Shown here piece by piece: positions 35,973-46,496 of a DNA stretch of 64,000 bases. Origin of the DNA: Aquarana catesbeiana (Eukaryota; Chordata; Amphibia; Anura; Ranidae); the NCBI RefSeq assembly GCF_042186555.1, contig NC_133330.1, forward strand, positions 344,937,165 through 345,001,164, in the 5' to 3' direction. Positions within the stretch are counted from its first letter, which is position 1, and every line of letters starts with the position of its first letter. The translations under genes and the position numbers were made by a program. The notes beneath the pieces were generated by a model. It had not been told where the DNA came from. It searched no databases and saw only the letters and a list, made by a program, of their open reading frames with translations.

Positions 35973-36195
35973 TACACTATATTGCCAAAAGTATTGGGAC
36001 AGACCTCCAAATCATTGGATTCAGGTGTTCCAATCCGGCACATCTGGCACCCGGTGCTGGTCAATTTTATTTATTTTTTTTGCACCCCCGCCCAAGAAAA
36101 ATGGTATGTAGCAATATAGCAGCACCGCGCCAAAACTGTGGGCGTGGTCAGATTGCATCAACAGTGGGAGGGGCTCAAAGGGCCATAAGGCTTTA
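35973..36195 (+). mobile_element. Tc1/mariner terminal fragment
   Basis: TACACTATATTGCCAAAAGT followed by ATTGGGACAGACC is a well-known Tc1/mariner terminus of fish and frogs. The following AATCATTGGATTCAGGTGTT also belongs to this family. The copy degenerates at about 36060-36195 and no transposase remains. Confidence 0.75.
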
Positions 36196-36835
36196 ATGAC
36201 TGTGCCACAAGCGAGTATGTAACAGACGGTACAAACCTCAGTACACTCATTATAATAAAATAAAACTGTTCTATTGCGTATCCTTCACTACACACAGCTA
36301 ATCTTGAAGTGATATTAAAGTCTTGTTGTTTTTTTTTTTTTTAAATAACAAACACGTTATACTTTCCTGCCCTGTGTAATAGTTTTGCACTCAGCAGCCC
36401 AGATCCTCCTTTTCTCAGGTGCCCCCCCCCCCCTCGTGCAAGTGGCTCCTCCCTCCTGCCGGGTGCCCCTACAGCAAGCAGCTTGCTAGGGGGGCATCCA
36501 TGCAGGCGTGTGTCCATTCACACACGGAGCTCCGCCCCACTCTGCCACTCCTTCTCCTGATTGGCTCACTGGCTGTGATTGAAAGCAGTGGGAGACGAAG
36601 GAGTGCGAACATTGCGCGTTCGGATACATGCATCCCTACCTGCCTGTATGTCAACGTTTGACATTCGACTATGTCCATGCAGCTGCTGCGTCCCAATTGA
36701 CTTTGACTGGACTTTGACAGGACACTGTGCATCACCACGTGGCGCACGTCCATCGCACTGGGCATGGATGCATATACCCCATGTGAATGAGGCCTCATGT
36801 GGGCCAGATATCAGGAAAGAGGAGATGTCGGGTAA
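36196..36835. other. No gene seen
   Basis: Poly-T near 36331-36342, poly-C near 36422-36433, GC-rich 36420-36600. Nothing recognised. Confidence 0.4.
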
Positions 36836-36839
36836 TTAA

Positions 36840-37754
36840 CCACTTCCCATCCCGCCCATAGTCATATGATGTCTGCAGATGGGATCTCCCATCCTGGGCG
36901 GGCGTCTTATGACGTCCTCGGCTTCCCGGCGGTACAGGTGAGGCCGGGCACTTGCGATCGCTCATTATAGAGCAGTACCATGGATCTGTGTGTGTAAACA
37001 CAGATCCACCCCCTGACAGGGGAGAGGAGACAGATCGTGTGTTCCTATAGGAGCACCTAGTGGTCTCCTTCTCTAGTCAGTCCCATCCCCCCCACAGTAA
37101 GAATCACTACCTTGGACACACATTTAACCCCTTGATCGCCCCCTAGTGTTAACCCCTCCCCTGCCAGTGACTTTTACATGGTAATCAGTGCATTTTTATA
37201 GCACTGATCGCTGTATGATTGTCACTGGTCCCAAAAAGTGTCAAAGGTGTCCGATGTGTCCGCTGCAATGTCACAGTCACGAAAAAAATCGCAGATCGCC
37301 GCCATTACTAGTAAAAAAAATAATAATAAAAATGCCATAAATCTATTGCCTATTTTGTAGGCGCTAACTTTTGCGCAAACCAATCAATATACGCTTATTG
37401 CGATTTTTTTTTTTTAACCAAAAATATGTAGAAGAATACGTATCAGCCTAAACTGAGGAAAATGATTGTTTTTTTTTAAAATTGGGATTTATTTATTATA
37501 ACAAAAAGTACAAAAAATTTTTTTTCAAGCTTGTTGCTCTTTTTTTGTTTATTGCGCAAAAAATTAAAAAAAAATGCAGAGGTGATCAAATAACACCAAA
37601 AGAAATCTCTATTTGTGGGGGAAAAAATGATAAAAATATCACATGTGTACAGCGTTGCTTGGCCGCGCAATTGTCATTCAAAATGTTACAGCGCTGAAAA
37701 CTGAAAATTGGCGCCTGGGCAGGAATGGGGTGCAAATGCCCGGCATTGAAGGGG
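36840..37754. mobile_element. TTAA-flanked interspersed element B, long copy
   Basis: Starts CCACTTCCCATCCCGCCC directly after TTAA (36836-36839) and ends CCGGCATTGAAGGGG before TTAA (37755-37758). Interior blocks: ACACAGATCCACCCCCTGAC, CCCCTTGATCGCCCCCTAGT, CAATCAATATACGCTTATTG and GAGGTGATCAAATAACACC. TTAA flanks suggest a piggyBac-like or other TTAA-targeting cut-and-paste element without a transposase. Confidence 0.65.
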
Positions 37755-37950
37755 TTAAATGGAAATGTTATTTTTGAATCATACTCACCGAGGTGGGTGC
37801 TGCATCTGTCCCCCGGCGCCTCTAAGACCTAGAACCAAGCGATCAAACACCGCCGATCTCTCTCACAGCTCCGTGATCTAAGAACTGGGGTGGCTGTCAA
37901 ACTCTTGCCCCCCCCCCCCCCGCTCACTGGAACATGGGGCTGTGGAGATA

Positions 37951-38424
37951 GGGTTGTCACCTGTCTGGGATTCACCCAGACAGTCTGGGTTTTGAATCAT
38001 GTGTCCAGGTTTCTATGCCTCTGAAACCCGGACACAATGTTCAGACAGGAATGTGGCGCGGAACAAGGCCTGACAGGAGGGGGAGGGGGTACTATGCGCC
38101 CCACATTACTATTCTCTTTGGAGCCCCCAAAGGTGTCCCAAGTCTGTTACCCTATAGTGCTGGGGGAGGCAACCCAGGGCCCTCCAGCTGTTGTGCGACT
38201 ACAATTCCCATGAGGCATTGCAAGGCTGGCAGTTACAGTTACTCCCAGAGGCATGATGGGACTTGTAGTTCTGCAACAGCTGGAGGGACCCCCAAGTTGC
38301 CACCCCCTGCTATACTGTATATACAAAAAAAAGAAAAAAGAAAACAAAATAAAAATGTTTTTGCTGTGCGCCGCTAAAGTGTTTGGCTTTGGCTTGAAGA
38401 AAAAATGGGGCAAAGTGGCAACCC
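37951..38424. mobile_element. TA-flanked MITE inserted in element A
   Basis: Ends GGGTTGTCACCTG and, from the right, GGGTTGCCACTTTG; TA at 37949-37950 and 38425-38426. Interrupts element A. The TA duplication fits Tc1/mariner-type targeting, but the termini are not ones I can name. Confidence 0.6.
38157..38310. mobile_element. Palindromic MITE nested in the TA element
   Basis: Arms share CCCTCCAGCTGTTG, ACTACAATTCCCAT / ACTACAAGTCCCAT and GCAACC / GGTTGCC in inverted order, with TATA at both edges. The 'ACTACAA.TCCCAT' motif is a familiar vertebrate MITE signature. Confidence 0.7.
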
Positions 38425-38627
38425 TATTTGGAGGGGGTGGGAGGGGCCGGCTTAGGCTGAGCCGGGTGTCGGTCCAGGAATGTGGGCGGATCCCGAACTT
38501 ATGGTTGCAATCTTTCCCCAGCCTGGACCGGCTCCGTGACGTCAGCCGACAGCGGACTTCAACCCGCTCTCAGCTGAAAATGGGTCACAGGAGTGCAAAA
38601 CAGGCTTTGGCTGCACTTCCCCTTTAA

Positions 38628-39194
38628 TAAATCTGTCACATGACCCGTCTCTCTTAGATGCGGGAACTGCAGGTAAGTCACATGGTGCAAAAGCGTGATG
38701 CGATTTCAAGGCCACTGCATTTTCAGAATACTGGATGCCCCTTTTTTCTGCAGGAAATGCAGGCATGGCATTGAAATGAACGGGCTGCTGTGCCTGCATG
38801 AACCCGCATACACGTGAACCAGGCCTAAAAGATGCCCATCAAGCAGTTCTGCGTTTCACAGTATGAAAGATGTCAGCACGGTGGCGCCGGTCTTGTGGGC
38901 CATGCCGCTCTCTTTATAACAGGCTGGTCAGCGTTTTTTAACTTGACTGGTACCTACATATGGGGAGCCCGGCGAGGAGAAGGACCTACCTGGTCCTGGT
39001 CTGCCAAGCTCGGGCTCACAGGAGTGCTGCCATCTTCCACTGGCACTCTGACATCGGTGCCTACCCGCGGGGCTCACCGGGTCCCAATGTACAGGCATGG
39101 CATGGGGCGGGGTCAGAGCATCAATGGAGCTCACTGCCCCGCCCACTCTTTGCTCAGCGTGCCAATGCTGGCTGCCGCCTGTGTGGGGTGGACC
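38628..39194. other. No gene seen
   Basis: GC-rich, with a possible hAT-like start CAGGCTGGTCAGCG at 38920. Plus frames (to 149 codons) match nothing known. Confidence 0.35.
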
Positions 39195-39310
39195 AGTCTT
39201 TTTGCTGTGCCGATGGGGCTCCCAATAATTTGCGGGCAGCGCGGGTTTACTGGGCAGCTGCTTTGGGCCCTAAAACAATGACAGGGCCCCCCGCGTTAAA
39301 GACGGCCCTG
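39195..39310 (-). mobile_element. hAT-like terminal fragment, same family as 43154-43837
   Basis: Read on minus from 39310: CAGGGCCGTCTTTAACGCG, GGGCCCTGTCATTGT, TAGGGCCCAAAGCAGCTGCC. The left end of the element at 43154 has the same blocks in order. The partner terminus was not identified with certainty. Confidence 0.65.
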
Positions 39311-39459
39311 CTCTTTCCTGGTCCAGAGGGCTTCCAATATCCCCCCCTGTCATAGTCCAGGGCCTTCAGACACCCCCCTCTCCTAATCTGGATAGGGGGG
39401 GTGCAAGGGAGACACTCTGGACCACCCCCTCACCTAGTCCAGTATCTCCCTTATACCTC

Positions 39460-39984
39460 CCCTATCCTATTTATTATTATTATACAAGATTTATTTGTTA
39501 TTATTATACAGGATTTATATATTAGTATTATACAGCATTTATATATTAGTATTATACAGCATTTATATATTATTATTATTATTATTATTATTATACAGAA
39601 TGTATTTATTATTATTATACAGGATTCATAAATTATTATTATACAGGGTTTATTTATTATTATTATACAGGATTTATATATTATTATTATATAGGATTTA
39701 TATAATATTATTATACAGGATTTATATATTACTATTATACAGGATTTATATATTAGTATTATACAGGATTTATTTATTAATATTATACAGGATTTATATA
39801 TTATTATTATAATACAGGATTTATATATTAGTATTATACAGGATTTTTATATTATTTATATTATACAGGATTTATATATTATTATTATTATACAGGATTT
39901 ATTTATTATTATTATACAGGATTCATATATTATTATTATTATTATACAGGATTTATTTATTATTATTATTATACAGGATTTATA

Positions 39985-40021
<37 letters not shown>

Positions 40022-40345
40022 ATACAGGATTTATATAATATTAGTATACAGGATTTATTTATTATTATTATACAGGATTTATATATTATTATTATACAGG
40101 ATTTATATATTATTTATATTATACAGGATTTATTTATTATTATTATACATGATTTATATATTATTATTATAATACAGGATTTATATATTATTATTATTAT
40201 TATACAGGATTTATATGTTATTATTATATAGGATTTATATAATATTATTATACAGGATTTATATATTATTATTATTATTATTATTATACAGGATTTATAT
40301 ATTATTATTATATAGGATTTATATAATATTATTATACAGGATTTA
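39460..40345. repeat. Minisatellite/microsatellite of (ATT)n + ACAGGATTTATAT units
   Basis: About 35 units, each a variable ATT run followed by ATACAGGATTTATATAT. The last unit runs directly into repeat C (minus), whose terminal bases are the same ACAGGATTTATATGGCGCC. Confidence 0.92.
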
Positions 40346-40465
40346 TATGGCGCCAACAGTTTGTGCAGCGCTTTACAACAGTAGGGCAGACAGTACAGTT
40401 ACAATACAATTCAATACAGAAGGGATCAGAGGACCCTGATCCTGAGAGCTTACAATCTAGAAGAT
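40346..40465 (-). repeat. Interspersed repeat C, minus orientation
   Basis: GGCGCCAACAGTTTGTGCAG, CGCTTTACAACAGTAGG and GAGAGCTTACAATCTAG are the reverse complement of the copies at 12122 and 56117. Its tail end is expanded into the array on its left. Confidence 0.8.
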
Positions 40466-41384
40466 TTCATTGTTTATTGGAATTTGTATATTTTACACAG
40501 ATTATTTTAGCTAGCGCCCCAACACAGGTCACACACACATTGGGACGTCCGCTATCCCGCGTATTATCTATATTGAGTATCGGCTACATTGAGTTATGGG
40601 GGATTTATGTGAAAGGTCCTATAAGGTCACCCGGTAGCTGTACATGTTGTGACGTCCATCCAGGAGCTGATTACCCCCCCAGTATGTGATTAGCATTTAC
40701 TATTGCCCGGTAATAAAGCCAATATAGGACTATCTCAGCATCTGACAACACAGACCCTCTATCACAAGTACAAAGGCTGACAACCCTTTGAAGGTCTCTG
40801 CTGACCAATCAGAGCGCAGCGAGTGGAGTCCGGCTGATAACACTGATGGAGGTCCTGTGATGTGCAGGTATCTGGCTGCCCCACAGCTATTGTCTGCCAC
40901 CATCAGCAGGTCTCAGGGGTCTGTGTGGGGGAGGGGGGGTCCCTTCTTCAGCTGCCCTACTAAATTCTCTCCCCATTTATTGCAATATACAAAAGTCTGA
41001 CCAGTGGGGAAGTTCTGGTGTTGGGGGGTCCAGTATAGAAAATGGGGGGGGGGGGACCTGGAAATTTGGCAAATTGAAAATTCAGAGGAACTGACTTTTT
41101 CCCCCCAACATTCCACCGCTGGAAAGAATTGATTATTGATTAAGAATTGATGAGAAGCTTTAAGAGTTTTCATTTCTCCAAATGTGCGGTAAAAATTGGG
41201 AGATTTATTTTATATTTTCTTTTTATTCAATTACTTTTTATTGCCATTTCAAACACAAATACACCGATCGTTAATCCTCGTTCCTAGCAGAAATGTTTCT
41301 TGGAATGCTTCATTTTAGTTAGTTGTTACTTGGTTGTTTTGTTTTTTCTCTGCTTGTTTTTCGCGAGCCCAGAGGCTCCGTCTT
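40466..41384. other. No gene seen
   Basis: Contains poly-G near 41044-41055. No exon or family recognised. Confidence 0.4.
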
Positions 41385-41820
41385 TGTACGTTTTTCAAAT
41401 ATTGCAGAGAGCAATTTTTTATTTTTGTCAAAATAACAAAAGAAAAAATTTTTTTTTTAATTTTTTTTGCTAAATTCTGCCATGTTGGTGGAATACATTG
41501 GAGTCAATGTGGCGGGTGGAAGGAAGATTTATAAAAATATGATGGGCTTTAGATATCTAATTCATGTTGTAAAGCGCTGCGCAAACTGTTGGAGCTATAT
41601 AAATCCTGTAAAATAATAACAATGATAATAAAACAACAAGTATGTTACCTAAGTATTGCTATCTCTGCTTATAGAGCATTTTTTTATTTTGTCAAAACAA
41701 CAAAAGAAAAAAAAATTATTTTTTTTTGCTAAATTTTGCCATGTTGGTGGAATACATTGGAGTCAATGTGGCGGGTGGAAGGAAGATTTATAAAAAATAT
41801 GATGGGCTTTTTTATATAAC
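41385..41820 (+). repeat. Direct repeat of ~150 bp split by repeat C
   Basis: GCCATGTTGGTGGAATACAT, TGGAGTCAATGTGGCGGGTG and GAAGGAAGATTTATAAAA occur at about 41480-41550 and again at 41739-41808, each preceded by an A/T-rich TGTCAAAA.AACAAAAGAAA block. Between them lies a partial repeat C (41560-41645). Confidence 0.8.
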
Positions 41821-41939
41821 CCCCAAGGGTCATAGAGCTGCTTTGTGCCCTGTGCCAGACCTTTATCAGCTTTATTATTTTACATCTTTTCCACAGATAG
41901 AAAAAAAGCAGCAAAAAAAAAAAAATAACAATCAAACAC

Positions 41940-42440
41940 ACAAAAAAACTGGGGAAAAAAAGCTAAAAAGAAAAAATGGGGCAAAAATTAGGCAGACTCG
42001 GTGGGCCACTTGATTTTTTTTTTTTTTAAAGTCACTCTTCTATGTTTTCTAAAATACAAAAACAAACTAAATTATTAAAATTAATTTCAATAATAATAAA
42101 AAAACACACAAAAAACAGAGAAAAAAAAAACTAAAAAGAAAAAATGGGGCAAAAATTAGGCAGACTCGGTGGGCCACTTGATTTTTTTTTTTTTTTTAAA
42201 GTCACTCTTCTATGTTTTCTAAAATACAAAAACAAACTAAATTATTAAAATTCATTTCAATAATAATAACAAACACACAAAAAAACAAATAAAAAAAATA
42301 ACTAAAAAGAAAACGTGGAGCAAAAATGAGGCAGACTCGATGGGCCACTTGATTTTTTAAATTTTTTTTTCCGATGTCACTCTTCTATGTTTTCTAAGAT
42401 ACAAAAACAAACTAAATTATTTAAATTCATTTCAATGATA
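41940..42440 (+). repeat. Tandem triplication, ~165-bp unit
   Basis: Three copies of GGGGCAAAAATTAGGCAGAC, TCGGTGGGCCACTTGATT, poly-T, GTCACTCTTCTATGTTTTCT and AAACAAACTAAATTATT with poly-A segments. The GACTCG.TGGGCCACTTG block is familiar from frog interspersed repeats. Confidence 0.88.
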
Positions 42441-42635
42441 ATAACAACTATAATAATAATAATAACAATGAAAAAATAAAACGAATAATAAACATTTACA
42501 AATAATAATAATAATATAATTAATAATATTCTGCTCAAAAAGCGCAATTGAGAATTTCTGATAAAATTCATTCATTTTGGGGTGAAATAATTTTTGCTGA
42601 AACCAATTACAGGATGAAGTGCATTCTCAAGATAC

Positions 42636-42945
42636 AAAGAACCCCCCCACAGGTAACCTCAGGAGAACTACCGGCTGCTCTGGAAAAAGACGGTGTGGTT
42701 GTTTCAAGGCGCACAATACGACGATACTTGAACAAAAAAAGAGCTGTGTGGTCGAGTTGCCAGAAGGAAGTCTTTACTGTGCCAATGCGGCATTGGTGCA
42801 GTAAAGACTTCTTCCTGACAACTCGACCACACAGCTCTTAAGTATCGTTGTATTTTGCTCCTTGGAGCAACCACACCGTCTTTTTCCAGAGCAGTCGGTA
42901 TTTCTCCTGAGGTTATCTGTGGGGGGGGGGGTTTCTTTGTATCCC
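42636..42945. repeat. Imperfect palindrome, ~150-bp arms, made of transposase sequence
   Basis: Left arm (42636-42790) and right arm (42795-42945) share in inverted order TGGAAAAAGACGGTGTGGTTG, split here only for reading as GAAAAAGACGGTGTGGTTG, and AGCTGTGTGGTCGAGTTG and GTCTTTACTG. The centre is GCCAATGCGGCATTGGTGC. Each arm encodes part of the same transposase segment. Confidence 0.85.
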
Positions 42946-43153
42946 AAACAATTCCTCTGGCAGTTGTGGCTGCAATCTTTCTGGGTCTGGGACCTCGGCT
43001 TGAGATCCCCAAATTTTCCACTTCTTAATACTTAGTGATTGAACAGCACTGATTGGCGTATTCAAGGCTTCGGATATCTCTTTTCCATCCTTATAAAGTG
43101 CCATTACCTTGTTACGCAGGTCTTTTTGACAGTTCTTTTCTGCTCCCCATGGC
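42704..43153 (-). pseudogene. Tc1-like transposase, N-terminal domain, broken
   Basis: The minus strand starts MGSRKELSK at 43153, shifts frame, and continues as KDLRNKVMALYKDGKEIS, then AVQSLSIKKWKIWG (helix-turn-helix of the paired-like domain). Further pieces are TSGEIPTALEKDGVVAP and RSKIQRYL (second helix-turn-helix). The sequence then turns back on itself at about 42790, so the DDE catalytic domain is absent. The first codon is covered by the hAT target duplication. Not functional. Confidence 0.75.
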
Positions 43154-43837
43154 CAGGGCCGTCTTTAAGGCAGGGCAAAAGGGGCCCTGTCATTGTAGTG
43201 GGGCCCAAAGCAGCTGCCTCATACTTGCCAACTATCCCAGTTTAAATTCCCTTGTCCTTTGAAGTTTTAGTCCCGTGCTGTGTCCCGATATCTCAGTGTG
43301 AAGTGCTGCTACTAATGCTGCCCAGCTCTGCCCTATTGTTGTGTACAGATGACTCACCTGCAGACCCTGTGTTTACATGGAAATAACCGGCATTCATATG
43401 TAAATAGTGGCGGCATTCATAAGTAAATATCTGTGGTCGGCGGCATAGATATGTAAATAAAGGTGGGAATCATATATATATCATGCCCCCCCTGCAGTGA
43501 GGAGATGATGTGCTGTAACCTCTAGCAACCAATCAGTGAGCAGTATTACTGTACAGTAATCTCTAGCAACCAATTAACAAGCAGAAATCATTTGCTGTTA
43601 CCTCTAGCAACTAATCAGTATGCCGTAATGTATGCTGTAACCTCTAGCAACCAGTCAGTAAGCAGTAATGATACGCTGTAACCTCTGGCAACCAATCACA
43701 ATCGCTGCCTGATCTGATACAGTAAACTGATTTTAAGTCTAGCTGCTATTTATTGTATGTCTCAGAGCAGGTGGAGAGTGAAATTGCATGGGGGGGATTT
43801 TTTGCCCAGGGTCCAATCGATATTAAAGACGGCTCTG
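43154..43837. mobile_element. hAT-like MITE with exact 8-bp duplication, 684 bp
   Basis: Left CAGGGCCGTCTTTAAGGC, right (other strand) CAGAGCCGTCTTTAATATCG. The target CCCATGGC occurs at 43146-43153 and 43838-43845, identical. The interior contains about five copies of a GCTGTAACCTCTAGCAACCA-type ~38-bp repeat (43510-43695). A related end lies at 39195-39310. Confidence 0.9.
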
Positions 43838-44352
43838 CCCATGGCTCAGTGTATCCATGTGAGAGCGAACAAACTCAATCATTAATTGTGATTTAAAAAT
43901 CCATTGTTAACCTTTACTTGGCATTGTAACCTGTGTGTGTCACCTTGTGTGTCTGTGCCAAGGCCAAACATTCCGGGGGGGGGGGGGGGGGGACTTTTCA
44001 TCAGGGATATTCGGGGGATTTCTGTCATCATTAGGATTTAAAAAGGAGCCAAACAACCATGTGATAATAAATGGCTTCATGTCATCGCTATCCGAAAATA
44101 AAAGACATTTTTTTGGCTCGATCAATCAGATTTTCAATATTAATGCCAAAATTTCACAATTTCAGCCGGGGGAGGCAAACTTTTGAGCATGTATTTTGCC
44201 TGTTCCAGTTCCACCCCTGCACCCTCATCACCATGCTAAACCTTTCCGTTTTCATTGCATACCTTATTTTGGACCCAGTGATGTAATTACAGGATCTCTC
44301 TGCTTCTCTATGCAATGGAGGCAGATGGTGGGAGGGGCCTCAGTACTCCTCT

Positions 44353-44841
44353 CAGTGGCGGCCAGTGGTATATTTTCTTCGGCGTGGGGCGACAAACAGT
44401 GGGGTCAGTGGATCGGTCACTCGCAACACTTACTCCGGGCAGCGCTTCCCTCCGGGCAACGGGGGGTATGGCTTCCCCCTGTTGGCATCATGGCGGTGTC
44501 CTCACTGTGTGTCTCCTCCCCCCTCCTCCCCCTTCTGACAATAGGGTAGCTTCTCCTTCCGGCCAATTGGGAATTAGGTCTCAGGACCCACTTCCTGATT
44601 GGCTGGCAGGCAGAATATTCATTCGCTATGGTCACACAACTGGGTGGGCTTTGAGTGCAATGCTCTGCGCTCCGAGCCCCCCTCCTTTATTGAAGCCTAT
44701 TAAAGCCTCAGCCTCTAATCACATGCTTCAACCCCCCCCTATTGGAATCCATACATCCGGCGCCCTGCATGTAGATCAGGGGGCAGGGCGGTTGGATAGG
44801 GGGGCGGCGCCCGTGCGCCCCTAATGGACAGGCCGCCATTG
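44353..44841. mobile_element. hAT-like MITE, 489 bp, no clear duplication
   Basis: Ends CAGTGGCGGCCAGTGG and (other strand) CAATGGCGGCCTGTCC. Shares GGTCTCAGGACCCACTTCCT and CCTCAGCCTCTAATCACATG with 27287-27831. Flanks ACTCCTCT and CTCAAGAG do not match, so edges may be diverged. Confidence 0.6.
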
Positions 44842-45659
44842 CTCAAGAGCCCTCAGTCCTGATGCAAGCAGTGGGAGGAGTTATGCAAATATCAAAATGC
44901 CTTGATGGGTGTCAGTTTGGAGGAATGGGCGGTCCCATGAAGGCTGTCTTTACATAGATAACGCCCACATATGATGCCCCGCCTCCATGATTGAAAGAAC
45001 TGGATTCCAGTAAATGAAAGGGGCGGGGCCTGGGGCAGGGCCAGGGTCAGCCAGGCTGGGGAGGAAAGCACCAGATGATGCTGGGTGTTCTCCAGTCTGT
45101 CCTGACTCTCCATCCTCATAAGAAATACAGAAATGGTTTATTCCTGTTACATGATGAGACTTCCTGGGCACAGCCAGCTCCGGCAGTGACTTCTACCTCC
45201 TGGAATGCGGCCTGCGACGTGCACAGAACACAGGTGGCAACTTATCAATCTTCTGTTATCAGCAGAAAACGCTTTTCACCCAATTCTGCCACCTACCTGG
45301 TCCGGTGAGTAATGCGGAGACAATGGGGAATGGATTGTATGCCACCGATCGCGGGGGCGTGAGCAAACACCCGGGCACGCGGCGCGCGCTCGCACCTGTG
45401 ATAGGAGGATTGCCAATCTGATATCAGAAGGAGATGACTGATTTCTGGAGCTAGAGACGTTTGTTTCAGGGACTGCCTTCTATTCCCGGCACAGCTCTGG
45501 AGAGATTGTCCCTGATATCGTCCTTTATATTTATCAGAATCAGTCCCTAAATTTCCTGAGTTCAGTTCAAAAGGAAAAAATAAAATATGCTCAGGGAATA
45601 GCCAGAGTCACCGTATGCTGAGGTTATACCCGGCGTCACCATATGCTCTAGACATGTGC
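44842..45659. other. No gene called
   Basis: A plus frame of 77 codons ends at TACCTGGTCCGGTGAGTAATG (45293-45313), where CCG/GTGAGT is a good splice donor. No acceptor or known protein supports an exon. CpG-rich at 45340-45400. Confidence 0.3.
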
Positions 45660-45935
45660 AATTTGTTTCGTTCCAAATTCGTTTTTTAAAACTAATTTAG
45701 ACAGATTCATTCATTTGGAAATATCCGAATTAACGAAAACCCGTTTTTCAGAATGTTCGTAAATTTTGAAATGTGAAAATCCGAAAACCTGAAATTCGAA
45801 TATTCAAAAATTTGTACGTTCATAAATTTGGAATTTGAAATTTGAAAATCCGGAAGACCCGAAAAATTGAAAATTGGGAAATTTCGGAAATTCGAAAATC
45901 TGAAAACCCAAAATCTGAAATAATAACTAACAATA
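45660..45935. repeat. Degenerate GAAAATTCGAAAAT-type repeat
   Basis: Irregular repetition of TTCGAAAA, GAAATTTGAAAAT and CCGAAA, a low-complexity family I associate with frogs. Abuts the truncated end of the gypsy element. Confidence 0.6.
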
Positions 45936-46130
45936 ATAATAACTTCTTAAGTGAAATACAATGGGACATTTTCGAGAATCGGTCAACCATCATAAGGATA
46001 ACTGTGTTGCCCTGGGAGATGGGTAACTCCACAATGAAATCCATAGACAGGTGGGTCTAGGGCCTCTCTCCATTGGGTATGGGTTGTGGGAGGCCCACTG
46101 GAAGGTGTCGTGGAGTCTTACTCTGAGCAC
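45936..46130 (-). pseudogene. Integrase catalytic core, start only
   Basis: Contains HLSMDFIVELPISQGNTV then VDRFSKM, the region of the first catalytic aspartate (MDFI) of the DDE integrase core. The second aspartate and the glutamate are missing because the element stops at LKKLL near 45936. An in-frame stop precedes HLSMDF, and a frameshift separates this piece from the zinc-binding domain. Confidence 0.88.
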
Positions 46131-46496
46131 AACCGGGAACAGGCAGCTACGAAGGCAGTTACATCAACACGTAGACTAGGCCACCAGAATTGTTGGGAAA
46201 TGGCCCAAACGAGTTGATTCTTCCCAGGGTGGCCAGCAGCCTTGGGAGAATGGTAAGTCTGGAGCACGGCAGTACGGAGACTCTCTGGGACAAAGCAGCG
46301 GTCACAAGGTTTCTCAGGAGGAGCATGAACCTGAGCAGCAAGATTTTTGTCAGCCAAAGGAGAAGTGAGACTGGTGCGAACCGTAGCCAGAATACGATCA
46401 GGAGGAATCACAGGAACCGGAACCGACTCCAACTTGGAAGTGGAGGAAAATTGTCGTGACAGAGCGTCAGCCCTTACATTCTTAGTACTGGGCAAT
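46131..46496 (-). pseudogene. RNase H C-terminus and integrase zinc-binding domain
   Basis: Begins STKNVRADALSRQF, the conserved end of gypsy RNase H, runs through a linker (CDRCFVPESLRTAVL) and reaches HSPKAAGHPGKNQLVWAIS and AACSRLC, the H-H...C-C zinc-binding module. The reading frame is broken just after the cysteine pair. It starts right at the internal deletion junction. Confidence 0.88.

Larger units (their letters stand above)
37759..38623. mobile_element. TTAA-flanked interspersed element A, interrupted copy
   Basis: Shares AATCATACTC/TACC, CGATCAAACAC, CCAGCCTGGACCGGCTC and CTGAAAATGGGTCACAGGAG with the copy at 49378-49818. It begins at the same TTAA that ends element B and finishes before TTAA at 38624-38627. 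It is split by the insertion at 37951-38424. Confidence 0.65.
42529..44191 (-). mobile_element. Tc1-like element, rearranged and interrupted
   Basis: Left end TTCTGCTCAAAAAG after TA (42527-42528). Right end (other strand) CATGCTCAAAAGTTTGCCTC before TA (44192-44193). The transposase N-terminus reads leftward from 43153. The central region is inverted on itself and a hAT-like element occupies 43154-43837. The C-terminal half of the transposase is missing. Confidence 0.75.

Noticed and set aside
44345..44849. 8-bp target duplication for the hAT-like element
   Set aside because: Flanks ACTCCTCT and CTCAAGAG do not match; termini are related but the duplication cannot be claimed.
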